Shown piece by piece: positions 28,336-36,726 of a DNA stretch of 64,000 nt (its first letter is position 1; each line of letters opens with the position of its first letter). The position numbers were made by a program, and so were the translations under genes. The notes under the pieces are model-generated. The model saw nothing but the letters and a program-made list of their open reading frames with translations. It had not been told where the DNA came from and searched no databases. This DNA comes from Gammaproteobacteria bacterium (GTDB lineage Bacteria; Pseudomonadota; Gammaproteobacteria; Pseudomonadales; Azotimanducaceae), in assembly GCA_021773565.1 (NCBI GenBank), contig JAJFJZ010000026.1:62001-126000 (forward strand). Reading direction: 5' to 3'.

Positions 28336-29003
28336 ATACCAGGCATCAAAACCTGCAGCGCATTTCGCTGCTATTTATCTGGATGGTAAATGCAGGGGCG
28401 TCGGCTGAACAGGTGAATAATCATGCTCACCACGGCATGCATCTGGACAATACCGGCATGGTGATGAACAACAATATGGACAAACTACCCGTCGAGTGCA
28501 GCGCCATTAGTGAGGATCATGCGTTTACCGTGTATGCCAATGTGGAATATGCGAAATCCTTTGCAGGCAATTCATTCGGAATGAGCCAACACCACTACCA
28601 GGTAGAGCCCTGTAGTCGCATAACCGTAACATTCGTTAACCAGGATGAGGTAAGACACCAGTGGATGGTGCACGGCCTACCGAACTATATCTACCCTGGA
28701 GGAATGTTCCACCTGGAGGCCGCTGGCGGAAAGTCCCAGACAGGCACTTTTATAGTACCGGGATCGGACACGACCTACCTCGTGCATTGTGACATGGCCC
28801 AACACATGGAAAAGGGAATGAAGGGCCAATTACAGGTCGGTGCAGGGGATGGTCAACTATGGGCCATACCGGGTGTTACTGGCAGTATTAACAGAGATCG
28901 GTATTCAGGGAATAAAGGAGTTAACAGAGCAGCTCTGGTCGCCGCGCTCTTCCTGCTCGCAGTATTGGTAATTTACGGTGCCAGGCTGTTTAAAAAGAGC
29001 TGA
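28332..29003 (+). CDS. membrane-anchored cupredoxin
   Basis: 223 aa from a TTG overlapping the MCO stop (TTGA), read as the start of a signal peptide (NLQRISLLFIWMVNAGASA). A histidine- and methionine-rich stretch HAHHGMHLDNTGMVMNNNM follows, suited to copper binding. The cupredoxin fold then shows VRHQWMVHGL and the ligand group HCDMAQHMEKGM (Cys, His, Met spacing of a type 1 copper site). A C-terminal span (AALVAALFLLAVLVIYGARLF) anchors it. It probably passes electrons or copper between the oxidase opposite and the multicopper oxidase upstream. Overlap with the upstream gene implies coupled translation. The exact family is uncertain. Confidence 0.78.
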   Translation: MNTRHQNLQRISLLFIWMVNAGASAEQVNNHAHHGMHLDNTGMVMNNNMDKLPVECSAISEDHAFTVYANVEYAKSFAGNSFGMSQHHYQVEPCSRITVTFVNQDEVRHQWMVHGLPNYIYPGGMFHLEAAGGKSQTGTFIVPGSDTTYLVHCDMAQHMEKGMKGQLQVGAGDGQLWAIPGVTGSINRDRYSGNKGVNRAALVAALFLLAVLVIYGARLFKKS

Positions 29004-29035
29004 TCCTGCGTGCGCGGTTCAACTGTTTTTAGATG

Positions 29036-29120
29036 TGGTGCGGACGGCGAGAGTCGAACTCGCACACCGTGAGGCACAAGAACCTAAATCTTGCATGTCT
29101 ACCAGTTCCATCACGTCCGC
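29036..29120 (-). tRNA. tRNA-Leu (anticodon UAG)
   Basis: 85 nt including an encoded CCA. The acceptor stem GCGGACG pairs with CGTCCGC; the discriminator is A. The D-arm contains AACTGGTAGAC, the anticodon stem CAAGA/TCTTG closes the loop TTTAGGT with anticodon TAG, a long variable arm follows (class II, as in Leu), and the T-arm has GTTCGACTC. It reads CUA-type leucine codons. Confidence 0.96.
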
Positions 29121-29169
29121 AGGCCGCGCAATATAACAGAACTTTTACTGTACAACAAAATCTCACATA

Positions 29170-30138
29170 CTAGTGCGAGCGAGCTTGCACACCGGCGATG
29201 GCTGCTTCAATCAAATTAAGGGCTGCCCTGCGGCTTTTTCCATCAATGTCCATTGATCCGGCCGGGGTGGATGCTATCCCCAATGCAACTACTTTAGAAT
29301 CGGCAAACATATGTCTTACCGCACCGGCCAACTCGTTGCTGCTAGGGCCGTCTGGAACCGTCAATGGGTGCCCGCCAACTTCAGCGGGATCGAGAACATC
29401 CATATCAATATGCACATAGATTAGATCTACGCGCCTTGAAAGTGCCTCTACCTGTGTGCGTAAATTATTTGACGCCTTTCGAATGTCCTCTACGGAAAAC
29501 TGCTTAACCGCGTATCTGGTAAATCGTTCAGCCTCAAGCGGGTCCAGGTCCCGAACCCCGCCCCAGATAATATTTTCGATGGATAGTGGCTCGGTGAGGC
29601 CAGCTGTAATCCGTAGATTGTGCAATGCATGACCTGCAGCAACGGCAACTGGCATTCCACCCAACATGCCCGATAAGGTAGATTCAGGGACGTTAAAGTC
29701 CCCGTGCGCGTCAATAAAAACCAGTCCTACGGATCTTTCCTTGCCCTGATGGTCGTACTTCAGCCCTGCAAGCATGCCGAGCAAATCATTGCAGTTGGCT
29801 TCAAGACCGATAGTTAAGTTGCTGTGTATCCTCCCCTCGCGTACCGCCTCGGCAAAATTGCGATTAGCAAGGGCCATTCTGTTCCACTCTCCGTACTGCA
29901 GATCCTGTTCCCTGTTTAGCCTGATATCCTGAACAGGGCGAACAAGCTGTCCGCCCCAGCTTTGTATAAGTCTTTCGAGTCCTGCTGCGTGTATGTAATC
30001 CGGATTTATAGATAACTCCGGAACATTACGAGCACCTGCATAGGGGTTTTTTATAAGGTCTACCTTGACTATCTCGGCGCAGAGACCTGAACTCGTTAGC
30101 AGAATAAGAAGCATGCAGGTCGTAATTAGCCGTTCCAT
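29170..30138 (-). CDS. exported arginase-family (ureohydrolase) protein
   Basis: 322 aa from the ATG at 30138, preferred because GGGAGGT lies 6 bases upstream; a GTG 14 codons earlier overlaps the upstream stop but has no such site. The start is a signal peptide (ERLITTCMLLILLTSSGLCA). Metal ligands D143, H145 and D147 (FIDAHGDFN) and D245, D247 (HIDMDVLDP) are present. The first metal histidine motif of arginases (GGDHS) is replaced by GLEANCN (111-117), so that ligand is probably Cys or Asn. Arginases and agmatinases cleave guanidino compounds to urea; export is unusual, and the substrate is unknown. Co-transcribed with the SAM hydroxide adenosyltransferase gene. Confidence 0.8.
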   Translation of the reverse strand: MERLITTCMLLILLTSSGLCAEIVKVDLIKNPYAGARNVPELSINPDYIHAAGLERLIQSWGGQLVRPVQDIRLNREQDLQYGEWNRMALANRNFAEAVREGRIHSNLTIGLEANCNDLLGMLAGLKYDHQGKERSVGLVFIDAHGDFNVPESTLSGMLGGMPVAVAAGHALHNLRITAGLTEPLSIENIIWGGVRDLDPLEAERFTRYAVKQFSVEDIRKASNNLRTQVEALSRRVDLIYVHIDMDVLDPAEVGGHPLTVPDGPSSNELAGAVRHMFADSKVVALGIASTPAGSMDIDGKSRRAALNLIEAAIAGVQARSH

Positions 30139-30176
30139 ATTGGACCTCCCTTTATCACTTTGCAAAAACACTTTGT

Positions 30177-31100
30177 TCACTTAAGCACCTGAAGTCGTAC
30201 CACCCAATTTTCGCCCGCCGAAATATGGTATTTGTCAGCAAAGCTTGCACTGTTGATTGCCAGGCCTATGGTGTTAAGCGAGTCTGAATAGAGTAATGGT
30301 TGGTCTGGTGCAACGAACCCAAATGAACTGACGTAGGGAAGCTGTTCACTAAACACCTCATCTCCAGCTATTGATATGGTTACCTGAACTTGCGCGGTAT
30401 TGTCTTCTGCCAGGCCCTGCTCCAGCATTAGTTGTGTTGGAATATTGCTAACCAGATTACCAAAGGGTACTTCTACGTGGACCAAATTGCCTATCACCGT
30501 ATCCTGTGCCCGCTTTTCCGGCTTTTGATAATCAAGGTGAATGAGTTTTGGTGTCAATAAAGGTCCAACTTCCTCAAAACTGATTAGTCCCGCCGCCAGT
30601 CGCGCTCCGGTATAGGCATAAACGTCCCGACCATGAAATGTGTTCATGTCACCGGTACCTGGCCGCCTGTTAATCGACTCATCTATTTCCCTTGCTGCTT
30701 TGATGCCGTACGTATCCTCAATATGCGTGAGTGTGCCGTTGTCGGGTGTAACTATGAAATGGCCGCTACCGGTTTCGACCACTACTGATTTACGACTGGT
30801 ACCTACACCCGGATCTACCACAGAAACAAATACCGTACCGCTTGGCCAATATTCTATCGTGCCGACCAGAACAAAGGATGCCTGCCAGATGTTATGTGCT
30901 TCAATGTGATGCGTAAGATCATGTAGACGCAGTTCAGGGCTGACCATCATGGCCACTCCTTTCATACTTGCCACAAACCGCTCTGTCGTTCCAAAATCGG
31001 TCATGAACACGAGTTGCCGGTTGGTTTGCAAAACAGCCGCACTGGATGCCAACGATAACAGTGCGGTGCAAATGATAATGCAGATTCTTTTTTTAGGCAT
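30177..31100 (-). CDS. exported SAM hydroxide adenosyltransferase (DUF62 family)
   Basis: 307 aa from the ATG at 31100, with GAGAG upstream; a TTG at 31136 is rejected. An N-terminal signal (MPKKRICIIICTALLSLASSA) precedes the conserved core MTDFGTTERFVASMKG, the PDNGTL strand near residue 120 and the C-terminal YVSSFGFVAP region. Family members hydrolyse S-adenosylmethionine to adenosine and methionine, or halogenate it. A periplasmic location would be odd because SAM is cytosolic, so it may use another nucleoside or act on imported or released SAM. It is upstream of the arginase-like gene on the same strand, and both have secretion signals. Confidence 0.85.
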   Translation of the reverse strand: MPKKRICIIICTALLSLASSAAVLQTNRQLVFMTDFGTTERFVASMKGVAMMVSPELRLHDLTHHIEAHNIWQASFVLVGTIEYWPSGTVFVSVVDPGVGTSRKSVVVETGSGHFIVTPDNGTLTHIEDTYGIKAAREIDESINRRPGTGDMNTFHGRDVYAYTGARLAAGLISFEEVGPLLTPKLIHLDYQKPEKRAQDTVIGNLVHVEVPFGNLVSNIPTQLMLEQGLAEDNTAQVQVTISIAGDEVFSEQLPYVSSFGFVAPDQPLLYSDSLNTIGLAINSASFADKYHISAGENWVVRLQVLK

Positions 31101-31201
31101 ATGACTCTCTATCCCGACGCAGTCCACTAATATCAAGCACCATTAAAACTGTACAATAGCAATTACGCAACTCACGCAAGCCAACTCTGGAAGAACCAAA
31201 T

Positions 31202-31963
31202 ATGCAGGAATCTCTACATGGAAAAATAGCGCTAATAAGCGGTGCTGCATCCGGCATTGGACGTGCTACAGCAAAATTGCTGGCGCAAAAAGGCATTGCC
31301 GGATTGGGCTTACTGGACAAGCAAGAGCCTGATTTAATGTCCCTGAGGCACGAGCTTATTCAGGATGGTGTAGTTTGTCTGGCTGAAGTTGTAGATGTGA
31401 GCAATGCTCAAGCCTTGCGACTGGCGTTTGAGCGAGTGCAGGCATCCTTTGGGCGTCTTGACTATGTTCACAACAATGTTGGAATTATGACAGGTTTTCC
31501 ACCCTTTCCAGACACGCCTCTCGAGTTACTGGACCGCGCTATAACTGTTAATTTGCGTGCCAGTATTTTAGGCACTCAGTTTGCGTTTCACGCCCTGCAA
31601 AAAACTGGTGGGGGCAGCATACTCAATACCGCATCCGGTGCAGGAAAAGTACCTCTTCCAAGCGATCCTATCTATGCAGCAACAAAAGCTGCTATCAATC
31701 ATTATTGTTTGTCATGTGTGCATCGATTCGCAAAACACCACATACGAATCAATACCATTTGTCCCGGTATCGTGGATACCGCAATTTTGCTACAAAACGA
31801 ACACCCGGTATTTGCTCCCAAACCTACATCCGCGTTTTTGAAGACGCGCCGATTAGAAATCTTAACACCAGACAGCATTGCCGAAAATATAGTGGAGATG
31901 CTGGTCGATTCCGAGCTTACGGGCATACTTCGCAGCGTGCGTAATTTGCCAATCAATGCCTGA
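31202..31963 (+). CDS. short-chain dehydrogenase/reductase
   Basis: 253 aa. NAD(P)-binding G-A-A-S-G-I-G-R near residue 13, a variant NNVG motif (usually NNAG), and the catalytic serine region NTASGAG with Y-A-A-T-K (the YxxxK motif near 158) are all present. There is no signal and no membrane helix, so it is cytosolic and monofunctional. It is divergent from the SAM adenosyltransferase gene and stands alone, 230 bases before the cysteine-repeat gene. Substrate cannot be predicted. Confidence 0.88.
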   Translation: MQESLHGKIALISGAASGIGRATAKLLAQKGIAGLGLLDKQEPDLMSLRHELIQDGVVCLAEVVDVSNAQALRLAFERVQASFGRLDYVHNNVGIMTGFPPFPDTPLELLDRAITVNLRASILGTQFAFHALQKTGGGSILNTASGAGKVPLPSDPIYAATKAAINHYCLSCVHRFAKHHIRINTICPGIVDTAILLQNEHPVFAPKPTSAFLKTRRLEILTPDSIAENIVEMLVDSELTGILRSVRNLPINA

Positions 31964-32193
31964 ACCAGCAGAGCACTGTGTTCAATTCGAGAGGTGCTTT
32001 CATCGTGTCATTGTCAACAAGGTTTGCAAGATAAAAGTATACATTTCCACCCATTAAGCACAAACTGACTTGCTGACATTGCCTCTATCTAGCGCTCATT
32101 GACGTCCGTCTTTCGTTCGTGCGACATTTCGCCCTTGGTCTTATCAATTCCAGTAGCTCAGATACCAAACATCTAATGCACACCGGGATTGTT

Positions 32194-33084
32194 ATGACCT
32201 TTGAACTAGTCACCAGAATAGTTTATCCAGATAAAATATCGCTTTTCATTGCCAGCACAATTTTATTATTTATTCCCGTCTGCCTGCTTGCCCAGGTCGA
32301 CAAGTCCGCAGAAAAACCGCCAAACTCCCATATGAGCCAGTACAATGAGCGCTGGGATTGCAATCATGGATTTCGCAAGGACAATAAAAAATGTATCGCT
32401 TTAACGATACCAGAAAACGCATACCTTGATGCCAGTGGACAAAGCTGGCGATGTCAGCGGGGTTATAGAAAGGAAAAAGAGCTTTGCGAACAGATAGTGG
32501 TTCCCGCCAATGCGCAATTGGTGGAAGCACAATACGGCAAGGGTTGGAAATGTGAGCGTGGTTATCGTGACATTAACAACCAATGCAACAAGATAGGTGT
32601 TCCCGAACATGGTGTATTGAACAGCTCCAGCGGTGGGCCAGGTTGGCAATGTGAAAAAGGCTTTAAAAAGGTCAGGAATAATTGTCTTTCTGTAGTCGTA
32701 CCAGCCAATGGGTATGCTACCGGCTCTGCTTACGATAACGGCTGGGAGTGTTATCGTGGCTACCGGCAGGAAGATGATAAGTGTCTCAAAATAGACATAC
32801 CCGAACATGCCTTCCTCGACCGTCATGGTAAAAACTGGCTATGCGACTACGGCTATTCAAAAAATATGGACACCTGTCAAATAATTACCCTCTCCCCGAA
32901 CAGTTTCGTGGATGATTCGGGAAATAATCGGCGTTGCGAGCGAGGCTTCAAGGAAACGGCTAATAACTGTATCGTAATCAGCATTCCGGAGAATGCACAT
33001 ATTGATTACTCCGGTAGCGCCTGGAGTTGTAATTCAGGGTTTCTACTGCGCGATGGATCGTGCATCGAAAGAGAAAATCGTTAG
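32194..33084 (+). CDS. secreted cysteine-repeat protein, eight C-x10-C modules
   Basis: 296 aa from the ATG at 32194, chosen since it starts a signal (MTFELVTRIVYPDKISLF...LLA) and has GGGA upstream; a GTG at 32119 is possible. The mature protein is eight modules of the form W-x-C-x-x-G-[FY]-x5-C, joined by linkers [IV]P-x-[NH]-[AG] with a following small loop such as DASG or DDSGN. Module starts are WDC, WRC, WKC, WQC, WEC, WLC, RRC and WSC, with about 32-35 residues between. Each likely forms one disulfide. I recognise the pattern in uncharacterised proteins but know no function. It stands alone before the rimK operon. Confidence 0.8.
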   Translation: MTFELVTRIVYPDKISLFIASTILLFIPVCLLAQVDKSAEKPPNSHMSQYNERWDCNHGFRKDNKKCIALTIPENAYLDASGQSWRCQRGYRKEKELCEQIVVPANAQLVEAQYGKGWKCERGYRDINNQCNKIGVPEHGVLNSSSGGPGWQCEKGFKKVRNNCLSVVVPANGYATGSAYDNGWECYRGYRQEDDKCLKIDIPEHAFLDRHGKNWLCDYGYSKNMDTCQIITLSPNSFVDDSGNNRRCERGFKETANNCIVISIPENAHIDYSGSAWSCNSGFLLRDGSCIERENR

Positions 33085-33280
33085 CCAGTAATTGGATCAC
33101 TCTCTTTGAGGTTTAACCACCAGAAAAGCACAGCATCAAAGCTCAAAATACGTTGACCAGCTTCATTTATTAATGCCTAATCGCGGCAATTACAGCATTT
33201 AGTACGCCCATCAAAACACCCATCAAAAACACCGGAAAAGGCAATCCAGCGCAAACAGGCGCCTAACGAGGTAATTCATT

Positions 33281-34186
33281 ATGAAGGTAGCAATTTTGTC
33301 GCGTAACTCAAAATTGTATTCCACTCGCCGTTTAAAAGAGGCAGGCGAATCCCGCGGTCATGAAGTGGATATTGTTGACACACTACACTGCTATATGGAC
33401 GTAACACGGAGCCGTCCAGCGGTTCGGTATAAAGGTAAACAGCTTCCATACTACGACGCAGTCATACCACGAATAGGTGCATCAGTTACCTTCTACGGTA
33501 CAGCCGTTGTTCGCCAGTTCGAAATGATGGGAACTTTTTGCGTAAACGAATCGGTTGCCATCAGCCGATCCCGGGATAAGCTTCGCTCCCTGCAATTGTT
33601 GTCTCGCAGGGATATCGGCTTGCCCCGTACCGGCTTCGCCAGTAAACCGGATGATATTCCTGATTTAATCAAAAATGTCGGCGGCGCTCCTTTAGTTGTC
33701 AAATTATTGGAAGGAACACAGGGTATTGGAGTTGTGCTCGCAGACACAAATAAGTCAGCCGAGGCAATTATCGAAGCATTTATGGGCCTGAAAGCCAATA
33801 TTCTTGTTCAGGAATTCATTGAGGAAGCTGGTGGGGCGGATATTCGTTGTCTTGTGGTTGGTAGTAAAGTGGTAGCAGCGATGAAACGCCAGGGTGCCGA
33901 GGGTGAGTTCAGGTCCAATTTGCACCGAGGTGGTTCTGCCAAATTGGTTCGTTTGTCCAAAGATGAGCGCGCAACTGCGAAGAATGCTGCCAAAGCAATG
34001 GGCCTAAATGTTTGCGGCGTTGACATTTTGCAATCCAAACACGGACCAGTAGTGATGGAGGTAAATTCTTCACCAGGGTTGGAAGGCATAGAGGCTGCAA
34101 CAAAAAAGGACGTGGCGGGAATAATTTACGAGTTTATAGAAACCAATGCAAAACCCAACAAAAACAAAACACGCGGAAAGGGCTAG
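33281..34186 (+). CDS. rimK: RimK-type ATP-grasp ligase
   Basis: 301 aa. The N-terminal [34 protein letters not shown] and the ATP-grasp core are typical of ribosomal protein S6 modification protein: the substrate/nucleotide loop [37 protein letters not shown] and the C-terminal [14 protein letters not shown], which supplies metal and ATP ligands. RimK adds glutamates to the C-terminus of ribosomal protein S6. GAGG is 9 bases before the ATG. The next two genes are 3 and 33 bases downstream, and a retropepsin-like protein of this cluster can remove the glutamates. Confidence 0.95.
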   Translation: MKVAILSRNSKLYSTRRLKEAGESRGHEVDIVDTLHCYMDVTRSRPAVRYKGKQLPYYDAVIPRIGASVTFYGTAVVRQFEMMGTFCVNESVAISRSRDKLRSLQLLSRRDIGLPRTGFASKPDDIPDLIKNVGGAPLVVKLLEGTQGIGVVLADTNKSAEAIIEAFMGLKANILVQEFIEEAGGADIRCLVVGSKVVAAMKRQGAEGEFRSNLHRGGSAKLVRLSKDERATAKNAAKAMGLNVCGVDILQSKHGPVVMEVNSSPGLEGIEAATKKDVAGIIYEFIETNAKPNKNKTRGKG

Positions 34187-34189
34187 TCG

Positions 34190-35230
34190 ATGGATGAACT
34201 AATAATTGGAGGGCACACCATTGCTCCCGGTAAGACGCTGCAAATTGAGATGCCTGTAGTCCGGCTGTATACGGATACAGACATTTCCATGCCAATACAC
34301 GTAATAAGAAGTAAAAGGGAGGGACCAACCATGTTTGTCTCCGCCGCGGTGCATGGCGATGAGATAAATGGTATTGAAATTATTCGCCGCCTTATCAAGC
34401 AAAAGAGCTTGCGCTTATCTTGCGGTACACTGATTTTCGTGCCAATGGTTAATGTATATGGGGTGTTGAATCAAAGCCGTTATATGCCAGATCGTCGCGA
34501 TCTTAACCGCTGTTTTCCTGGCTCATCAAAAGGTTCGCTTGCAGGCATTGTAGCCAACAGGTTTTTGTCTGAAATCGTAAAACACTGTAATTATGGCATT
34601 GATCTGCACACCGGCGCTGTGCATCGCTCGAATTTACCGCAAATACGGGCTAATTTAAAAGATCAGGAAACCCGTGAACTGGCTGAAATATTTGGTGTGC
34701 CTGTTCTGCTCAATTCCAATTTGCGTGACGGTTCGTTGCGCGAAGCTGCTGTTGAATCGGGTACCAGAATATTGCTTTATGAAGCCGGAGAAGCATTACG
34801 CTTTGATGAGTTATCTATTCGAGCAGGCGTTCGAGGTATTCAAAATGTGCTAGCACATCTGGGGATGATTCATCGAAAAAAACGCAAGGCATCAAAGCGG
34901 TTAAGGGTGACACCGTTCATCGCAAACACCAGTGCATGGATGCGAGCCAGCGCCAGTGGCATTGTAAATAGCCGCGCAAACCTGGGCGACAATGTGCAAA
35001 AAGGTGACATTCTTGCAAGAATTGGCAGCCCCTTTGGTGAGTTGTTTGAAACTATTCGGGCTTCTCGTTCCGGCATTATAATCGGCAAACAAAACATTCC
35101 TTTGGTCCAGGAAGGTGACGCTATGTTTCACATCGCCTATTTTTCTGAAGAAGACGAAGAAATTGTAGAAAACATTGAACTTATGCAAGACAATTTGCTA
35201 CCCAATCAGGAAGATTCAGCAACGGCCTAG
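34190..35230 (+). CDS. succinylglutamate desuccinylase/aspartoacylase-family zinc deacylase
   Basis: 346 aa. Zinc-site motifs are AAVHGDEINGIEIIR (HxxE, near residue 51) and GIDLHTGAVHR (near 142). A helical insert rich in K and R (RKKRKASKRLR) lies near 230, followed by a C-terminal beta domain resembling biotin-lipoyl type folds (VNSRANLGDNVQKGDILARIGSPFGE). No signal peptide. These enzymes remove N-acyl groups from amino acids such as N-succinylglutamate, and here the neighbours suggest a role in S6 modification or glutamate handling. AAGGG is 7 bases before the ATG and the upstream rimK stop is 3 bases away, so expression is coupled. Confidence 0.88.
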   Translation: MDELIIGGHTIAPGKTLQIEMPVVRLYTDTDISMPIHVIRSKREGPTMFVSAAVHGDEINGIEIIRRLIKQKSLRLSCGTLIFVPMVNVYGVLNQSRYMPDRRDLNRCFPGSSKGSLAGIVANRFLSEIVKHCNYGIDLHTGAVHRSNLPQIRANLKDQETRELAEIFGVPVLLNSNLRDGSLREAAVESGTRILLYEAGEALRFDELSIRAGVRGIQNVLAHLGMIHRKKRKASKRLRVTPFIANTSAWMRASASGIVNSRANLGDNVQKGDILARIGSPFGELFETIRASRSGIIIGKQNIPLVQEGDAMFHIAYFSEEDEEIVENIELMQDNLLPNQEDSATA

Positions 35231-35263
35231 CATACGCAGGCCTAAATCAGGTTAGACATTCAA

Positions 35264-35695
35264 ATGAACAAAAAAATGATTATCGGCCGAATCGAAGTTT
35301 GTGATTTACCAAAAATTGGTGTGCTCGATTTACAATTTCGGGTTGATACAGGTGCAAAAACTTCATCGCTTCATGTTGACAATTTGGAGGTGATAACAAA
35401 AAAGGGTAAGCCCTGGATACGTTTTGATATCCATCCCGACGTATACGATATAGCGAAAATCTCCAGTTGCGAATCACCGCTCCACGACGTACGAAGTATA
35501 AAGTCGTCCAACGGCGTGTCCGAAGAACGTTATGTAATCAAGACGCTTATGCGTTTAGGTGACCAGTCGTGGGCAATAGAGATCACCCTGACCAATCGAT
35601 CCGACATGAGCTATTTGATGTTGTTGGGAAGGCAAGGCATGGGGAAACGAGTGCTGGTTGACCCGTCGAGAACGTTTTTAGTGTCCTCCAGGTAG
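35264..35695 (+). CDS. rimB: RimB-like retropepsin (clan AA aspartic protease), ATP-dependent zinc protease family by annotation
   Basis: 143 aa with the clan AA signature D-T-G in LQFRVDTGAKTSSLHVD near residue 27, then KTSSLH and the C-terminal LMLLGRQGMGKR. It belongs to the small family often called ATP-dependent zinc protease. In Pseudomonas the rimABK operon includes such a protein, RimB, which trims the glutamate tail that RimK adds to ribosomal protein S6. The rimA (EAL) gene is not seen here; an M14-like deacylase lies in its place. Family assignment is good; the function is inferred from the neighbouring rimK. Confidence 0.83.
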   Translation: MNKKMIIGRIEVCDLPKIGVLDLQFRVDTGAKTSSLHVDNLEVITKKGKPWIRFDIHPDVYDIAKISSCESPLHDVRSIKSSNGVSEERYVIKTLMRLGDQSWAIEITLTNRSDMSYLMLLGRQGMGKRVLVDPSRTFLVSSR

Positions 35696-35754
35696 TGCAA
35701 CCATTGGGTACTTGTGCATCGCTCGTTTGTACCTGAGTTTAGGAAACGCAACTG

Positions 35755-36726
35755 CTAAAACCACTTTAATTTTTTAAAGATAAAAACCTGGAAGGTAACG
35801 ATACCGCCCAGCAGACCACAGAAAATCCAGAATGCACTGCCATTCTCCGCCCCTGGAATACCTCCCACATTAATTCCTAATAGACCGGTCAAAAAACCCA
35901 GGGGTAAAAAAACAGCGGCTATAACAGACAATACATACATATTTTTGTTTAGCCTGTCAGATAAATTGTTTGCCAGTTCGTCTTTTACAATCTGTGCACG
36001 TTCACGAACGGCATCCAGGTCTTCTACGTAACGTGTAACATGGTTATAGCTTTCCTGGAGCTGCCGCTTATGGGTTTCTTCCAACCACGCCACATCTGAC
36101 ATGCGAAGCTGCCCAATAGCATCTCGCTGTGGCGCCATGTAACGCCTGAACGCGATCGCTTGTTTGCGAACATCAACAATGCTTTCACGTAATGACGTAT
36201 CAGCATTTTCGAGTACTTTTTCCTCAACGTTATCGGTTAACTCATCCAGGGCTGACAATACGGGTTGCATGCGTTCAGATAAGGTTGCAACAAGCATGCA
36301 GATAAAGTGACCCGCATCCTTCGGACTCTTTCCTGATCTTATTTTTTCCTCAATATCCGATATCGCCTTTATCCTTCGTCGACGAATGCTGATTATCCTG
36401 TATTGATCAACCCAAAGACGAAGAGAGACCATATCTTCCGGTTTGGAATCCTTATTAAGATTAACACCGCGTAGTATCAATAAAACGCCACTATCTACCT
36501 GTGTCATACGAGGTCGCGTTTCATCTTCCAGTAGGGCGCCAATGATAAATGGGTCAAGATAAAGTGCTTCCTTCTCTAACCAGGTTTTAGTATCTGGATG
36601 ATTGGCATCCAGATGTATCCAGGCAAGATTGTCAGTACTTTTGACTTGCTCGGCGATCGCGTTGCCCGTTAATGCTTCTGCCTTACCTTCTTCGAACGAA
36701 TAGGCTAGCAACACATGATCATTCAT
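35755..36726 (-). CDS. zntB: CorA/ZntB-family divalent cation transporter
   Basis: 323 aa with the usual layout: a large cytosolic domain, a long helix (about 180-260, rich in E, R and Q) and two C-terminal membrane helices. The pore signature is GIN in GLLGINVGGIPGAENGSAFW, where most CorA proteins have GMN. This variant and the NVGG stretch fit ZntB-type zinc transporters, but substrate cannot be proven by sequence. The ATG overlaps the upstream mscS stop by 4 bases (ATGA), so the two are co-translated. Confidence 0.87.
   Translation of the reverse strand: MNDHVLLAYSFEEGKAEALTGNAIAEQVKSTDNLAWIHLDANHPDTKTWLEKEALYLDPFIIGALLEDETRPRMTQVDSGVLLILRGVNLNKDSKPEDMVSLRLWVDQYRIISIRRRRIKAISDIEEKIRSGKSPKDAGHFICMLVATLSERMQPVLSALDELTDNVEEKVLENADTSLRESIVDVRKQAIAFRRYMAPQRDAIGQLRMSDVAWLEETHKRQLQESYNHVTRYVEDLDAVRERAQIVKDELANNLSDRLNKNMYVLSVIAAVFLPLGFLTGLLGINVGGIPGAENGSAFWIFCGLLGGIVTFQVFIFKKLKWF

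Noticed and set aside
32119-32193. Upstream extension of the cysteine-repeat gene from GTG
   Set aside because: It would place about 25 polar residues before a good signal peptide, and no ribosome site precedes it.
31964-32193. Small RNA gene before the cysteine-repeat gene
   Set aside because: Only a weak AGCAC/GTGCT repeat with a long loop is visible, without a terminator tail.
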